Of a stretch of 38,279 bases of DNA, positions 1-7,419 are shown one piece after another. Origin of the DNA: Klebsiella pneumoniae (lineage in GTDB: Bacteria; Myxococcota_A; UBA796; SXON01). Every line of letters starts with the position of its first letter. Within the stretch, counting starts at the first letter, position 1. Under the pieces are notes generated by a model. That model worked only from the letters and a program-made list of their open reading frames with translations. It did not search any database and was not told the origin of the DNA. Where the stretch lies: assembly GCA_945867435.1 (NCBI GenBank), contig CAMBIK010000011.1, positions 1 to 38,279 of the forward strand, read 5' to 3'. The position numbers and the translations under genes are program-made.

Positions 1-851
1 GATGCACGCCCCTGGCCTCGCCAATTTTCCATGTGTACGAAAACGGGGACATCCGCAGGCAATTCAGCCGCGATCTCCAGCCAGTCTCCAGGGCCATTCG
101 TGGTCACCACCACGATGGCCAGGGGCTCCTTTCTGCGTGCCGCCACGACGCCGGACAGTCGTTCGGGATCGTCGCCTCGTAGCCGGAGAACACTCCCTGG
201 CGCGGCATCGAGAACCTGTGCAGCGCCGACCAGGATCACGGTCCGCGCCCGCGCAAGTTCTCGAATCAGGGGCGGCGCCACTTCGCTCACCGAAGCCACC
301 CGCACCGCACCACGAGGGAAGCGGCTGCCGTCCAGCAATTCTGACGTTAGAATACGTTGGAGACCGATGATTGGCCGGCGTGCGCCCCATGCCTCCGCGG
401 CTGCCACCCCCCCTACCAGCGCGGCCACCAGCCAAAACCAGGGCGCCCCCCAGGGCTCGCGACGCGCCTCCGCTTCGGCCGCAAGAGAGGTCTCGGTCTC
501 GATGCTGGCGACCGCGTCCAGTTCCCCGCCCCGAACCACGAGGAGCAGCCGTCGATCCCCGTCCGTCTTCCACTCGGCCCGACCCTTCGGCAACGACCGC
601 GTGCCCGCCTCCAGACGGAGCTCGAAGCCAAGCCCTTCCAGTTCGCCCCGCCCGGTCCAGGTTCCGTCGCCCGCCACCTGGTCCGGCTTGCGGCCGCTGT
701 CGCTGACCTCTATGTTTACGGTGGATGCGTCGTCTCCCACGAAGTGAATGAGGATCGGCTCGTTCGACCTGACATTGGCTCCGCGGAGCTCCACGACGAC
801 CGGCGCATCGGCCGCGGCCGCAGCTACCCAAAACGCGAGAAAGGCGCTCAT
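1..851 (-). CDS. Exported single-pass membrane protein of unknown function (3' end outside window)
   Basis: An open frame runs from ATG at 851 to the left edge (283 codons, no stop), so the C-terminus is missing. Residues 1-14 are a short hydrophobic signal-like stretch ending in Ala-rich sequence. An extracytoplasmic beta-rich domain of about 130 residues follows, then one membrane segment near residues 150-166 (Trp-Phe-Trp-Leu-Val-Ala pattern), then an apparently cytoplasmic alpha/beta domain with alternating hydrophobic strands (Val-Ile-Leu-Val, Ala-Ile-Val-Val-Val). The start overlaps the stop of the SGNH hydrolase gene as ATGA, so translation is probably coupled and the product likely serves the same envelope process. 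I recognise no family. Confidence 0.72.
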   Translation of the reverse strand, partial: MSAFLAFWVAAAAADAPVVVELRGANVRSNEPILIHFVGDDASTVNIEVSDSGRKPDQVAGDGTWTGRGELEGLGFELRLEAGTRSLPKGRAEWKTDGDRRLLLVVRGGELDAVASIETETSLAAEAEARREPWGAPWFWLVAALVGGVAAAEAWGARRPIIGLQRILTSELLDGSRFPRGAVRVASVSEVAPPLIRELARARTVILVGAAQVLDAAPGSVLRLRGDDPERLSGVVAARRKEPLAIVVVTTNGPGDWLEIAAELPADVPVFVHMENWRGQGRA

Positions 852-2968
852 GGAGCCACGCCCAACGCCCGCTTCACGGGCTCTTCGAGGGCGGCGGCGA
901 GCGCGTCTCCCCCTTCGGCCGAAAGGTGGTTGCGGTCGGTCATCAACTCTTCGAGGGCGCTGCCGATCGCGGCGCGGGCGTCCACGACGCTGGCTCCGGG
1001 GAGATCCCCCCCGAGCCGGGTGAGCATCTGGGCGTAGTCCTCGATCTGGGCGCGCTCGGCGGCGCGGGTAAGCTCAGGTACCAGAAGGACTCTCCCCCCG
1101 CTGGCCACCACCGCGGCAGTGACCGCCCTAACGTTTTCTTCTGCATCCGGTAGCGGCACGGCCTCCACGAGGCTCGCCTCGGCGCGCGGCCTCACCAGGA
1201 GCCGGATGCCTGTGAGCAGCCGGGAGGAGGACCCGAGGCGCGCGAGCCAGGTCGTCGCGGCTGCCCTTGAGGAGAGCTTTTGCATCCTCTGTTTTCGAGT
1301 GAGCGGCGAATCGCGTGTCAGCAGGTCGTTCACGCCCAGGTACAAGATGACCACAGCGGGAGGGTCGATGGCGAACAGCGGAGGTGCCCCGACCGCCACA
1401 TCGAAGCTGTCGCGCCCGCCTTCCCCGTAGTTCAGGGAGCGGATCGAGAGCCCCGCCGCGCACAGCCGCTCGTGCAACTGAGCGGGGAAGAAGGCGGTGG
1501 GGTCGCCACGAAACTGCCACGCCCCGCCGGTTGAGCTTCCGCCAAAGGCATAAACGTTCGCGGGCGTGTCGTTTCCACAGGAGGCCGTCCAGAACGGTAC
1601 CTCCATCGCCATGGTTGCGGGGCCGCCCACCGATGCGCCGGCGAGCACGTCGGCATCCCAACTGTGATCGACGGTCGTTCCGCGAAGCGCGACCTCTGTC
1701 GCGAAGGGAAGCAGGAGGATCAGGGCGAGGAAGGCGTCTGCACCGGCGCGGGCACCTCGTTCGAGCAGGCGGGGAGCGTCGATGGTCAGGCCGAACAGGC
1801 GCCACCCTGTGAGCACGAGGAGTCCCGGCCCCCAGCCGAGCGCTGCGGCTAACAGGAGGACTGGAGCTTCCCGCAGGAGCCAGGCCGAGGGCGAGGTTCC
1901 GCTGGCCCTCGCCGCCCTCCCCGTCAGCCCGCCCGACAACAGAGCCAGCGGTAACAGCGCCCAACCGACCCCGGACAAATCCCGCGAGGCCACCCCCGCC
2001 ACCGCCACCTCGATGCCTACCACGAGGCCCCAGGACATCGTTGGCAGGCGGGTCTTGGACAGATCGAGCAGTGACGACATCGAGGCGGCTATCAGGGCCG
2101 CTGGAAGCCCGGAGGCCAGCAGCAAGCCTCGGCGCAGCTCGGTCATGTCCACATCGGCGAGGTACAAGAGTTCGACCAGCCCCGTCCAGGACGTGTACGG
2201 TACGGTAACGACCGTGGCCGGGAGGGCGACTGCGGCGCACAGCAGCACCCTTCCCGTGAGGGAGGCCTCCCGGTGGGCGAAGGCGAAGGCGAAGAGCCCG
2301 GCTGCCATGCCGGCGGCGAGCCCCCACCCAAGTCGTGAGCTTGCCCCTGTGGCGGCGGAAAAGTCGTCTTCCAGCAGCACAGCCCCGTCGGCGTCTGCCA
2401 GCCGTAGCCAGCGGATGCGCGCGTTGCCGAGCGGAGAAAGCTCGACGCCCCCGCCCGCTGCGGCAATCACGCGCTGGCCGTCCACGACCGCCTGGCCATC
2501 CACGAACTGGACGTGCGCGACCCCTGGATCCACATACGCGTGAGACACGCCGCTGGGCGTCATCCAACCCTCCGCGTAAAACGTGGCGATCTGCATTTGA
2601 TTGCCGTCCACCGTGCGGGCGTTCAGCACCACCGGGTCGGAGCCGGGAACCAGTCGCATCTGGAGGTCGGCCACACGTTCTGTCTGGGGTACAAGTCGCT
2701 CAGGAGCCCCGAATTCCCTGGTTTCAAGAGCGAGACTGCCATCCACCAGGCCCGAACGCGCCACCTTCGCGAGGCTCTTCCCGGTCGCCTTCACGCCAGG
2801 CACCACCAGTTGGTAGCGCGAGGGGTCGAGCAAGGCGCGGGCGCTGGTATGCGCGCTCAGCCAGGGCGCCCCCCAACCGCCCAGCAAAAAGGCGACAAGA
2901 GCGGCTCCGAGGGCGACGAGCAGGGCATCGACGGGAGCGCGGCGGCGCGTCACGGTCCGCACCCTCAT
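848..2968 (-). CDS. Multi-pass membrane protein with C-terminal SGNH/GDSL hydrolase domain
   Basis: 706 residues. The ATG at 2968 overlaps the sulfatase-like stop as ATGA; the frame is open further upstream but that part is Arg-rich and lies inside the upstream gene. There is one N-terminal membrane segment (residues 13-34), an extracytoplasmic beta-rich region (about 45-210), then about six to eight membrane segments (212-425). The SGNH domain fills about 465-706: GGSST at 476-480 (probable nucleophile Ser478), Asn-Tyr-Gly-Glu-Gly-Gly near 513-518, Gly-Val-Asn-Asp at 545-548, and Asp678/His681 in Asp-Arg-Asn-His. These match SGNH blocks I, II, III and V. Such enzymes are esterases or acyl-group transferases; placement after a membrane module suggests action on envelope polysaccharide or lipid. 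The substrate is not evident. Confidence 0.85.
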   Translation of the reverse strand: MRVRTVTRRRAPVDALLVALGAALVAFLLGGWGAPWLSAHTSARALLDPSRYQLVVPGVKATGKSLAKVARSGLVDGSLALETREFGAPERLVPQTERVADLQMRLVPGSDPVVLNARTVDGNQMQIATFYAEGWMTPSGVSHAYVDPGVAHVQFVDGQAVVDGQRVIAAAGGGVELSPLGNARIRWLRLADADGAVLLEDDFSAATGASSRLGWGLAAGMAAGLFAFAFAHREASLTGRVLLCAAVALPATVVTVPYTSWTGLVELLYLADVDMTELRRGLLLASGLPAALIAASMSSLLDLSKTRLPTMSWGLVVGIEVAVAGVASRDLSGVGWALLPLALLSGGLTGRAARASGTSPSAWLLREAPVLLLAAALGWGPGLLVLTGWRLFGLTIDAPRLLERGARAGADAFLALILLLPFATEVALRGTTVDHSWDADVLAGASVGGPATMAMEVPFWTASCGNDTPANVYAFGGSSTGGAWQFRGDPTAFFPAQLHERLCAAGLSIRSLNYGEGGRDSFDVAVGAPPLFAIDPPAVVILYLGVNDLLTRDSPLTRKQRMQKLSSRAAATTWLARLGSSSRLLTGIRLLVRPRAEASLVEAVPLPDAEENVRAVTAAVVASGGRVLLVPELTRAAERAQIEDYAQMLTRLGGDLPGASVVDARAAIGSALEELMTDRNHLSAEGGDALAAALEEPVKRALGVAP

Positions 2969-4638
2969 GGATCGGCCTCGGGCCGGAAGTCGTAGCCCGT
3001 CTTCTGCAGCTCCTCGACGTAGGCGGGGTCCAGGTTCAACGTGGCGCCTGCCTGCCCGCGAGCGGCCCTGAATTTGTCCCAGCGCCCCTGTAGATCGGTC
3101 ACCACATCCATCTTCTGACGTGCGAGGTTGCGGGTCTGCAAAGGGTCGGCGACCAGGTCGTAGAGGCAGGTCGCCGGTTGGTTGGGCAGGCGAAGGTCGC
3201 CGCCGTCGCAGCCCGTGTCTTGGCGCAAAAGGGCGTAGGGAGGCGCGATCACCGCGCCGCGAGGCGAGCCGTCGTCGTGCCACACCACGCCGCCTTCGAT
3301 GATCGCGGTGGACCGGATCGATTCCGCCTCTCCGGTGAACAGCGGCACCATCGAGGCGCCGTCGATGCCCGCAGGCGAAACCGCACCGACAAGCTGGAGG
3401 ATCGTGGGGAGCACATCGACCTGGCTCACCAGCGCCGAGATGGGCTTTCCCTTCAGTCCGGGCACGCGCACGAGCATCGGGATGTGGACGACTCCATCAT
3501 AGTAGGCATCGCCGTGCAGCAGCTCCTGATGGTCGTCGATGGATTCGCCATGATCCGCCAAGACCACCAGCACGGTGCGGTCCAGGCGGCCGCGCGCTTC
3601 CAAGGCCTCCGTCAAAGCGGCGAAATCCCGGTCGAGCCGCTGGACACCTTCGGCGTAGCGTTGCCGCCACATCGCCGTTCCGGCCGCCCCAGCCTCCCGC
3701 ACCCCCGCCTGGACCGGGTCCTGCGTGAAGAACGACACCACGCCGCGCTGCTCGGTTCCGCCCGCCGCGCCGGGCATCGCCTGCGTCTTCCCGGCGTTCA
3801 ACTTATCGGATGCGTACAGAAGGTGGGTGACGCCCGTGGGATCGGTCGGGTCGTCTTCGATGACGAACGGGTAATGAGCCGTTCGCGTGTGGAACATGGC
3901 GAAGATCGGGGTTTCCTTCGACTGGCTCGCGATCCATGCCGCGGCCGGCTTCGCGGCCGCTCCGCCCGGGCCCGGGGCCCCGCCGCGCGTTCGGCCATCC
4001 GGGTTGTCGCGGGGCGGCGGAATGATCTCCATGTGCTGAAAGCCACGATCGAGCCCGTAATCCGGCCGGAATCCGCTCGGTGCGTCGGTCGTGAACCCGC
4101 CGGTGCGGTACCCGTAGTAGCCGAGTACCTCCGGCAAGGTGGCGATATCCGCCACCAGGCCCTTGTCCCAACCGGTGACGCCCGTGGAGCTGCCGAAGCG
4201 CCCGGTGAGCACCGCCGTGAGGCTGGCGAGCGTGAAGTTCGAGGCGGCCCATGCCTGGTCCATGCGGAACGCGCCCCGCGTGAGCTTGTCGAGCGCAGGG
4301 GTGAGTGAGCGTTCCTGCCATGCACCCGTATGATCCCGGCGAAGCGAACACACGGTCACGACGACGACGTCGCAACCGGCACAGGAGGCGGCCGTCGAGG
4401 TGGTCTCTGCAGACGCGGGCGCATCGTTTTTCCAAACGCCGGAACCCCGCGCCTGCACGGCCGCGGCGCGAGCAGGGGACGGCGCGGAGGGCGCGTCGGG
4501 CGCAGGCGCCGCGGTCGCCGCATCATCGGGAGCGGGCGTGCCACCGATCGCCAACCAGGTTCCCCACGCGATGCACCCGGCGGCGACAAGGCCGGCGAGG
4601 GCGAGAGCGGGGGAAGACGAGGGAGGCCGCTTGCGCAT
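2965..4638 (-). CDS. Sulfatase-superfamily membrane-anchored protein with atypical active site
   Basis: 557 residues from ATG 4638. There is a basic N-terminus, a membrane anchor (residues 10-31), an Ala/Pro-rich linker (35-80), then an alkaline phosphatase/sulfatase fold: Val-Thr-Val-Cys-Ser-Leu-Arg-Arg-Asp-His at 94-103, Asn-Phe-Thr-Leu-Ala-Ser at 134-139, Ala-Asp-His-Gly-Glu at 361-365, and His375 followed by the usual Ile-Pro-Met-Leu-Val strand. Known sulfatases have an Asp metal ligand where this protein has Cys97-Ser98, and a formylglycine-forming Cys or Ser in C/S-x-P-x-R where it has Thr136 and no Pro. It is therefore probably not a classical arylsulfatase. A Thr nucleophile is known in phospho-group transferases of the same superfamily. 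The stop overlaps the SGNH start. Confidence 0.82.
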   Translation of the reverse strand: MRKRPPSSSPALALAGLVAAGCIAWGTWLAIGGTPAPDDAATAAPAPDAPSAPSPARAAAVQARGSGVWKNDAPASAETTSTAASCAGCDVVVVTVCSLRRDHTGAWQERSLTPALDKLTRGAFRMDQAWAASNFTLASLTAVLTGRFGSSTGVTGWDKGLVADIATLPEVLGYYGYRTGGFTTDAPSGFRPDYGLDRGFQHMEIIPPPRDNPDGRTRGGAPGPGGAAAKPAAAWIASQSKETPIFAMFHTRTAHYPFVIEDDPTDPTGVTHLLYASDKLNAGKTQAMPGAAGGTEQRGVVSFFTQDPVQAGVREAGAAGTAMWRQRYAEGVQRLDRDFAALTEALEARGRLDRTVLVVLADHGESIDDHQELLHGDAYYDGVVHIPMLVRVPGLKGKPISALVSQVDVLPTILQLVGAVSPAGIDGASMVPLFTGEAESIRSTAIIEGGVVWHDDGSPRGAVIAPPYALLRQDTGCDGGDLRLPNQPATCLYDLVADPLQTRNLARQKMDVVTDLQGRWDKFRAARGQAGATLNLDPAYVEELQKTGYDFRPEADP

Positions 4639-4652
4639 CGTCAACAGTGTAA

Positions 4653-5186
4653 CTACTGCACGGAGAAGAACTCCGTGGCTGAGCGACCCACCACGTCGGA
4701 GTACGCCGCGATCGTGTAGGTGCTGCGCTCCAAGACGCCCCAGCTCGCGTTGACTTCGGTGGTTTCCAGGGCATCCAGAGCCCACGTTGTCTCGTCGTTC
4801 ACGCAGTTGCCGGCGAAGCTCGTGGCGTGTGCGGCACCATCGGTCAGAGTCCAGCGGTCCACGAGGCAGGTGGTTGGAGTGGTGAAGCGGAGGAACCCGT
4901 TGCAGGGGTTGGTGAACAAGGCGCGCGTGGTGATCTCGGTCGGGTACGAGAACGCCGTGGCCTCGCCACCCGTTCCGGCCTCGACGACCACGGAAAGATC
5001 GAGGTCGGCGGCGTCACAGATGGCCTCGACATCGCCCCCCGCCGCGGTGTCGCCGCTGTCGTTGGGGTCGTCTTCCCCCCCCGCCACCGTGAACGACACG
5101 GCCACATCATCTCGGTCGTTGCGGACCCCGGAGGCGAGGAATCCGGGGTCGATGTCGGAGCACGCGAGGGCGAACGTGAACAGCAT
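4653..5186 (-). CDS. Small secreted lipoprotein, paralogue of the 5662-6297 product
   Basis: 177 residues. A very short signal peptide ends in Phe-Ala-Leu-Ala-Cys (Cys9), a usable lipobox. An acidic linker (about 35-55) leads to a beta-rich domain starting at Cys-Asp-Ala-Ala-Asp-Leu. The domain shares with the 5662-6297 protein an Asn-x-Cys, a Phe-Thr-Thr-Pro-Thr-Thr-Cys-Leu block, a Trp-x-Leu-Thr strand and a later Asn-Cys, so four Cys line up. The pattern loosely resembles BsuPI-type beta sandwiches (inference). The stop is 14 bases before the sulfatase-like start, so this is probably the first gene of that operon. No upstream in-frame ATG is nearby. Confidence 0.75.
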   Translation of the reverse strand: MLFTFALACSDIDPGFLASGVRNDRDDVAVSFTVAGGEDDPNDSGDTAAGGDVEAICDAADLDLSVVVEAGTGGEATAFSYPTEITTRALFTNPCNGFLRFTTPTTCLVDRWTLTDGAAHATSFAGNCVNDETTWALDALETTEVNASWGVLERSTYTIAAYSDVVGRSATEFFSVQ

Positions 5187-5237
5187 GTATGCATCATGCC
5201 ACGAACATCGCTCCGTCGACCGTGGTATCGATCCAGC

Positions 5238-5657
5238 ATGGCTTTGTTACTCGCACTGGCCTGCTCCCCCGTGGCGGGCACCTACCTGTTGGATACCACC
5301 GCATGGTCCACCACCTGCAGCCTCGGCGGCGGGGGGTACGTCGAACCGGCCGCCCAGTACGAGATCCAGGCCTACATCGAGAGCGAAACCGAGCTGTGGC
5401 TGGATGATCACGCCTGCACTCGGACCGGGCTGGACTATGCCTGTGCGGACGACCCGATCGTTCAGTCGCTGGAAGGCGATGCCACGCTCGCGGTGACCCG
5501 CGTGTGGCAAGGGGCCTGGCTCGACCCGGAGCACCTCATGGGGGACGTGTCCTGGGCCACGACCTGCGCGGGCGACGGCTGCGCGACGAGCGCGATCGAG
5601 CTTTGCGAGGCGGCCTGGTCCTATTCGGCCGTGCATGTGGTTGTCGCGGACGGGTGA
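5238..5657 (+). CDS. Small secreted lipoprotein
   Basis: 139 residues from ATG 5238. The start reads Met-Ala-Leu-Leu-Leu-Ala-Leu-Ala-Cys, with a lipobox at Cys9. An in-frame ATG at 5196 would add 14 residues containing four Arg, which would make a more classical signal peptide; I keep 5238 because several neighbours have equally short leaders. The mature part has a Thr-Tyr-Leu-Leu...Trp-Ser-Thr-Thr-Cys opening and several further Cys, suggesting a disulfide-stabilised beta barrel. It is divergent from the 4653-5186 gene; if 5196 is the start only 9 bases separate them. Function unknown. Confidence 0.7.
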   Translation: MALLLALACSPVAGTYLLDTTAWSTTCSLGGGGYVEPAAQYEIQAYIESETELWLDDHACTRTGLDYACADDPIVQSLEGDATLAVTRVWQGAWLDPEHLMGDVSWATTCAGDGCATSAIELCEAAWSYSAVHVVVADG

Positions 5658-5661
5658 GTGC

Positions 5662-6297
5662 TCAGATGACGGTGAACGTGACCGTTGCCGAGGCCGCCGG
5701 GATTTCGGCCGTTACGTCCAGCACGTAGGTATCGGGCCGCTGCGGTCCGAAATACTGACCCTCCTCCAACGTTCCCCCTGCGGGCACGGTCCACGACGTG
5801 ACAACGGCGGCGCAGGCCACGACCACCCCGGTCTCCATGCCGCGGCTGTTGGTGACCGCCCAGCCGGTGAACAGGCAACTACTCGGCGTGGAGAAGGTCA
5901 CGTCCATCGGGCATAGATTCGTGACGACGGCGAACATGGTGAGGTCTGCTTTGGGGGTCCAGGACGTGCCTGCTGTGCCTGTGGAGTCCCGAACCTCAGC
6001 CGAGAGGAACAAGTCCGCGTCGGTGCAGCCGGATGTCGCGGGGTCGGCGGTGTCGGCGGTGTCGGCGGTGTCTTCCCCGGTCTCACTGCCGCTGTCGGGG
6101 GGCACCGACGTGTCCTTGCCGGTGTCCACGCCCGTCTCTCCGCCGGTTTCGGCGCTGTCGCCTGTCGCCGCAGTGTCCACGGTGTCCAAGGTGTCGCCCG
6201 TGTCGTTCGGGCTTCCGGTGTCGTGGGGGGTCGGTTTCGTTGTCTCGGGCACGGCCGGACAACCGACGAGAGCGAGCAGGGACAGCACAATGGACAT
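5662..6297 (-). CDS. Lipoprotein with Asp/Thr/Gly-rich linker and beta-sandwich domain
   Basis: 211 residues. The signal peptide ends in Leu-Ala-Leu-Val-Gly-Cys (lipobox Cys13). Residues about 20-90 are a low-complexity linker built from Asp-Thr, Thr-Gly-Asp and Thr-Ala-Asp units, of a kind common on cell-surface lipoproteins of Myxococcota. The C-terminal domain begins at a Cys-Thr-Asp-Ala-Asp-Leu and carries Phe-Ser-Thr-Pro-Ser-Ser-Cys-Leu and a Tyr-x-Leu-x-Val strand, matching the 4653-5186 protein along its whole length with conserved Cys. It is convergent with the plus-strand lipoprotein gene (4-base gap). The role is unknown; surface display is inferred from lipobox plus linker. Confidence 0.78.
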   Translation of the reverse strand: MSIVLSLLALVGCPAVPETTKPTPHDTGSPNDTGDTLDTVDTAATGDSAETGGETGVDTGKDTSVPPDSGSETGEDTADTADTADPATSGCTDADLFLSAEVRDSTGTAGTSWTPKADLTMFAVVTNLCPMDVTFSTPSSCLFTGWAVTNSRGMETGVVVACAAVVTSWTVPAGGTLEEGQYFGPQRPDTYVLDVTAEIPAASATVTFTVI

Positions 6298-6321
6298 GGA
6301 GGCCTCGAACTGGCCGGCAGC

Positions 6322-7419
6322 CTACCCGTAGCGGGTTCCCCTCGCTACCTCGAAATGCTCCCACGGGTGCGTGTCGGGGGGCCCCCATGTCGCCCAGAGC
6401 TCGCGGGTGGCGGGCCGAATGACCGCGGCGCCGCTGGTTTCGATGTGGGCCGGGGGACCGCCGTGTCGGCAGATGCAGGAGCCCTCGGCCATCAGGGCCA
6501 TCAAGCGCTCCACGTCGATCGGGCCTCGGCGAAGCTCCTCTTCGGCCTTGGCGAGGCGTTGATGCGACGAGGCGAGCAGACCCGCATCCCGCTTGGCTTC
6601 GTGGGTGCGGGTGAGCGCTGCGACACAGTGGTTGGTGTGAACGATGGGATGTTCGCCCAAGGTGTCGACGACCTGCACCCGCGCGCTGGCCTCGACATTC
6701 ACGGCCCGCCCGGCCGCATCCATCACCAGATAGTCGTGCCCTCCGGCCAGATTGGCTCCCTGGATGCAGGCAACTGCGGCTTCGAGCGTTGTCTGCGCCA
6801 GCGCCTTGCGGACGACGAAGTTCCAGGTCACGCCGACGCGGCCGTCGGTGCAGACGAGGTTGTTGATGCCGACGGTGATCCCCGCCTCGTTCACCCCGAT
6901 CTGCCCCAGGCAGCCGACCGTGGAAAACACGAGCGCAGCCGGCGCATCCTCGGGGCGAAGATCCAGGAGCACCACGAACGGCGTGGCCGAATCGTGCATG
7001 TCCCAGGTCTGCGCGAACAACCCGCCGAGTCCGGGGGTGCGGTGGGGCGGAACGAGCACCGCGGTGCAGTCGTCTTCCTCGAGGCCGGGGCCCCCTGCGG
7101 CGCGTACCGTATCCACGAAGTCGGTGAACCCCCCCACGATCATCGCTGCTTCCACCGAGATTCCAGCGGCATTCGCCATCGCGACCAGCTCGGTGTACAG
7201 GCCCGCATCGTAGCGTTCGTGGGCTGGGAGCATCCGGCGGGCGAGCGCCAGCACTTCGCCCTCCGTTATCGAGGTGCCTCCGGCCCAATTTCCTGTCGCG
7301 GCAAGATGTACGCGCTCCGCGGCATACTCGCGGATCTCGGCGGCGAACGTTTCGCCGTGAATGCGGCCGCGCGCTGCGGCTCCCCCTTCCAGCCGCAGAA
7401 CCCGCAGCCTTCGGCTCAC
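6322..7419 (-). CDS. C45-family autoproteolytic acyltransferase (isopenicillin N acyltransferase-like)
   Basis: 365 residues from GTG 7419, which overlaps the aminotransferase TGA (GTGA). The family consists of N-terminal nucleophile hydrolases that cleave themselves just before a Cys, which then acts as nucleophile on amide bonds. Here that residue is Cys118 in Glu-Asp-Asp-Cys-Thr-Ala-Val. The downstream order Gln-Thr-Trp-Asp-Met, Gly-Gln-Ile-Gly-Val-Asn-Glu-Ala-Gly, Gly-Ile-Asn-Asn-Leu and Thr-Asn-His-Cys is typical of the family. Length fits. No signal peptide is visible, so it is probably cytoplasmic. Bacterial members act on varied acyl-amino or peptide amides; the substrate here cannot be read from sequence. 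The frame stays open upstream but that part overlaps the aminotransferase. Confidence 0.88.
   Translation of the reverse strand: MSRRLRVLRLEGGAAARGRIHGETFAAEIREYAAERVHLAATGNWAGGTSITEGEVLALARRMLPAHERYDAGLYTELVAMANAAGISVEAAMIVGGFTDFVDTVRAAGGPGLEEDDCTAVLVPPHRTPGLGGLFAQTWDMHDSATPFVVLLDLRPEDAPAALVFSTVGCLGQIGVNEAGITVGINNLVCTDGRVGVTWNFVVRKALAQTTLEAAVACIQGANLAGGHDYLVMDAAGRAVNVEASARVQVVDTLGEHPIVHTNHCVAALTRTHEAKRDAGLLASSHQRLAKAEEELRRGPIDVERLMALMAEGSCICRHGGPPAHIETSGAAVIRPATRELWATWGPPDTHPWEHFEVARGTRYG

Noticed and set aside
3178-4308. Plus-strand open frame of 376 codons opposite the sulfatase-like gene
   Set aside because: No family features; Arg/His-rich composition typical of an antisense shadow.
4827-5657. 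Longer reading of the plus-strand lipoprotein gene from 4827
   Set aside because: It would overlap the divergent lipoprotein gene by hundreds of bases and bury the signal peptide in the middle of the protein.
6030-6230. Short tandem GGTGTCGGC-like repeats
   Set aside because: They encode the Asp/Thr/Ala linker of the lipoprotein on the minus strand; codon-level repetition explains them.
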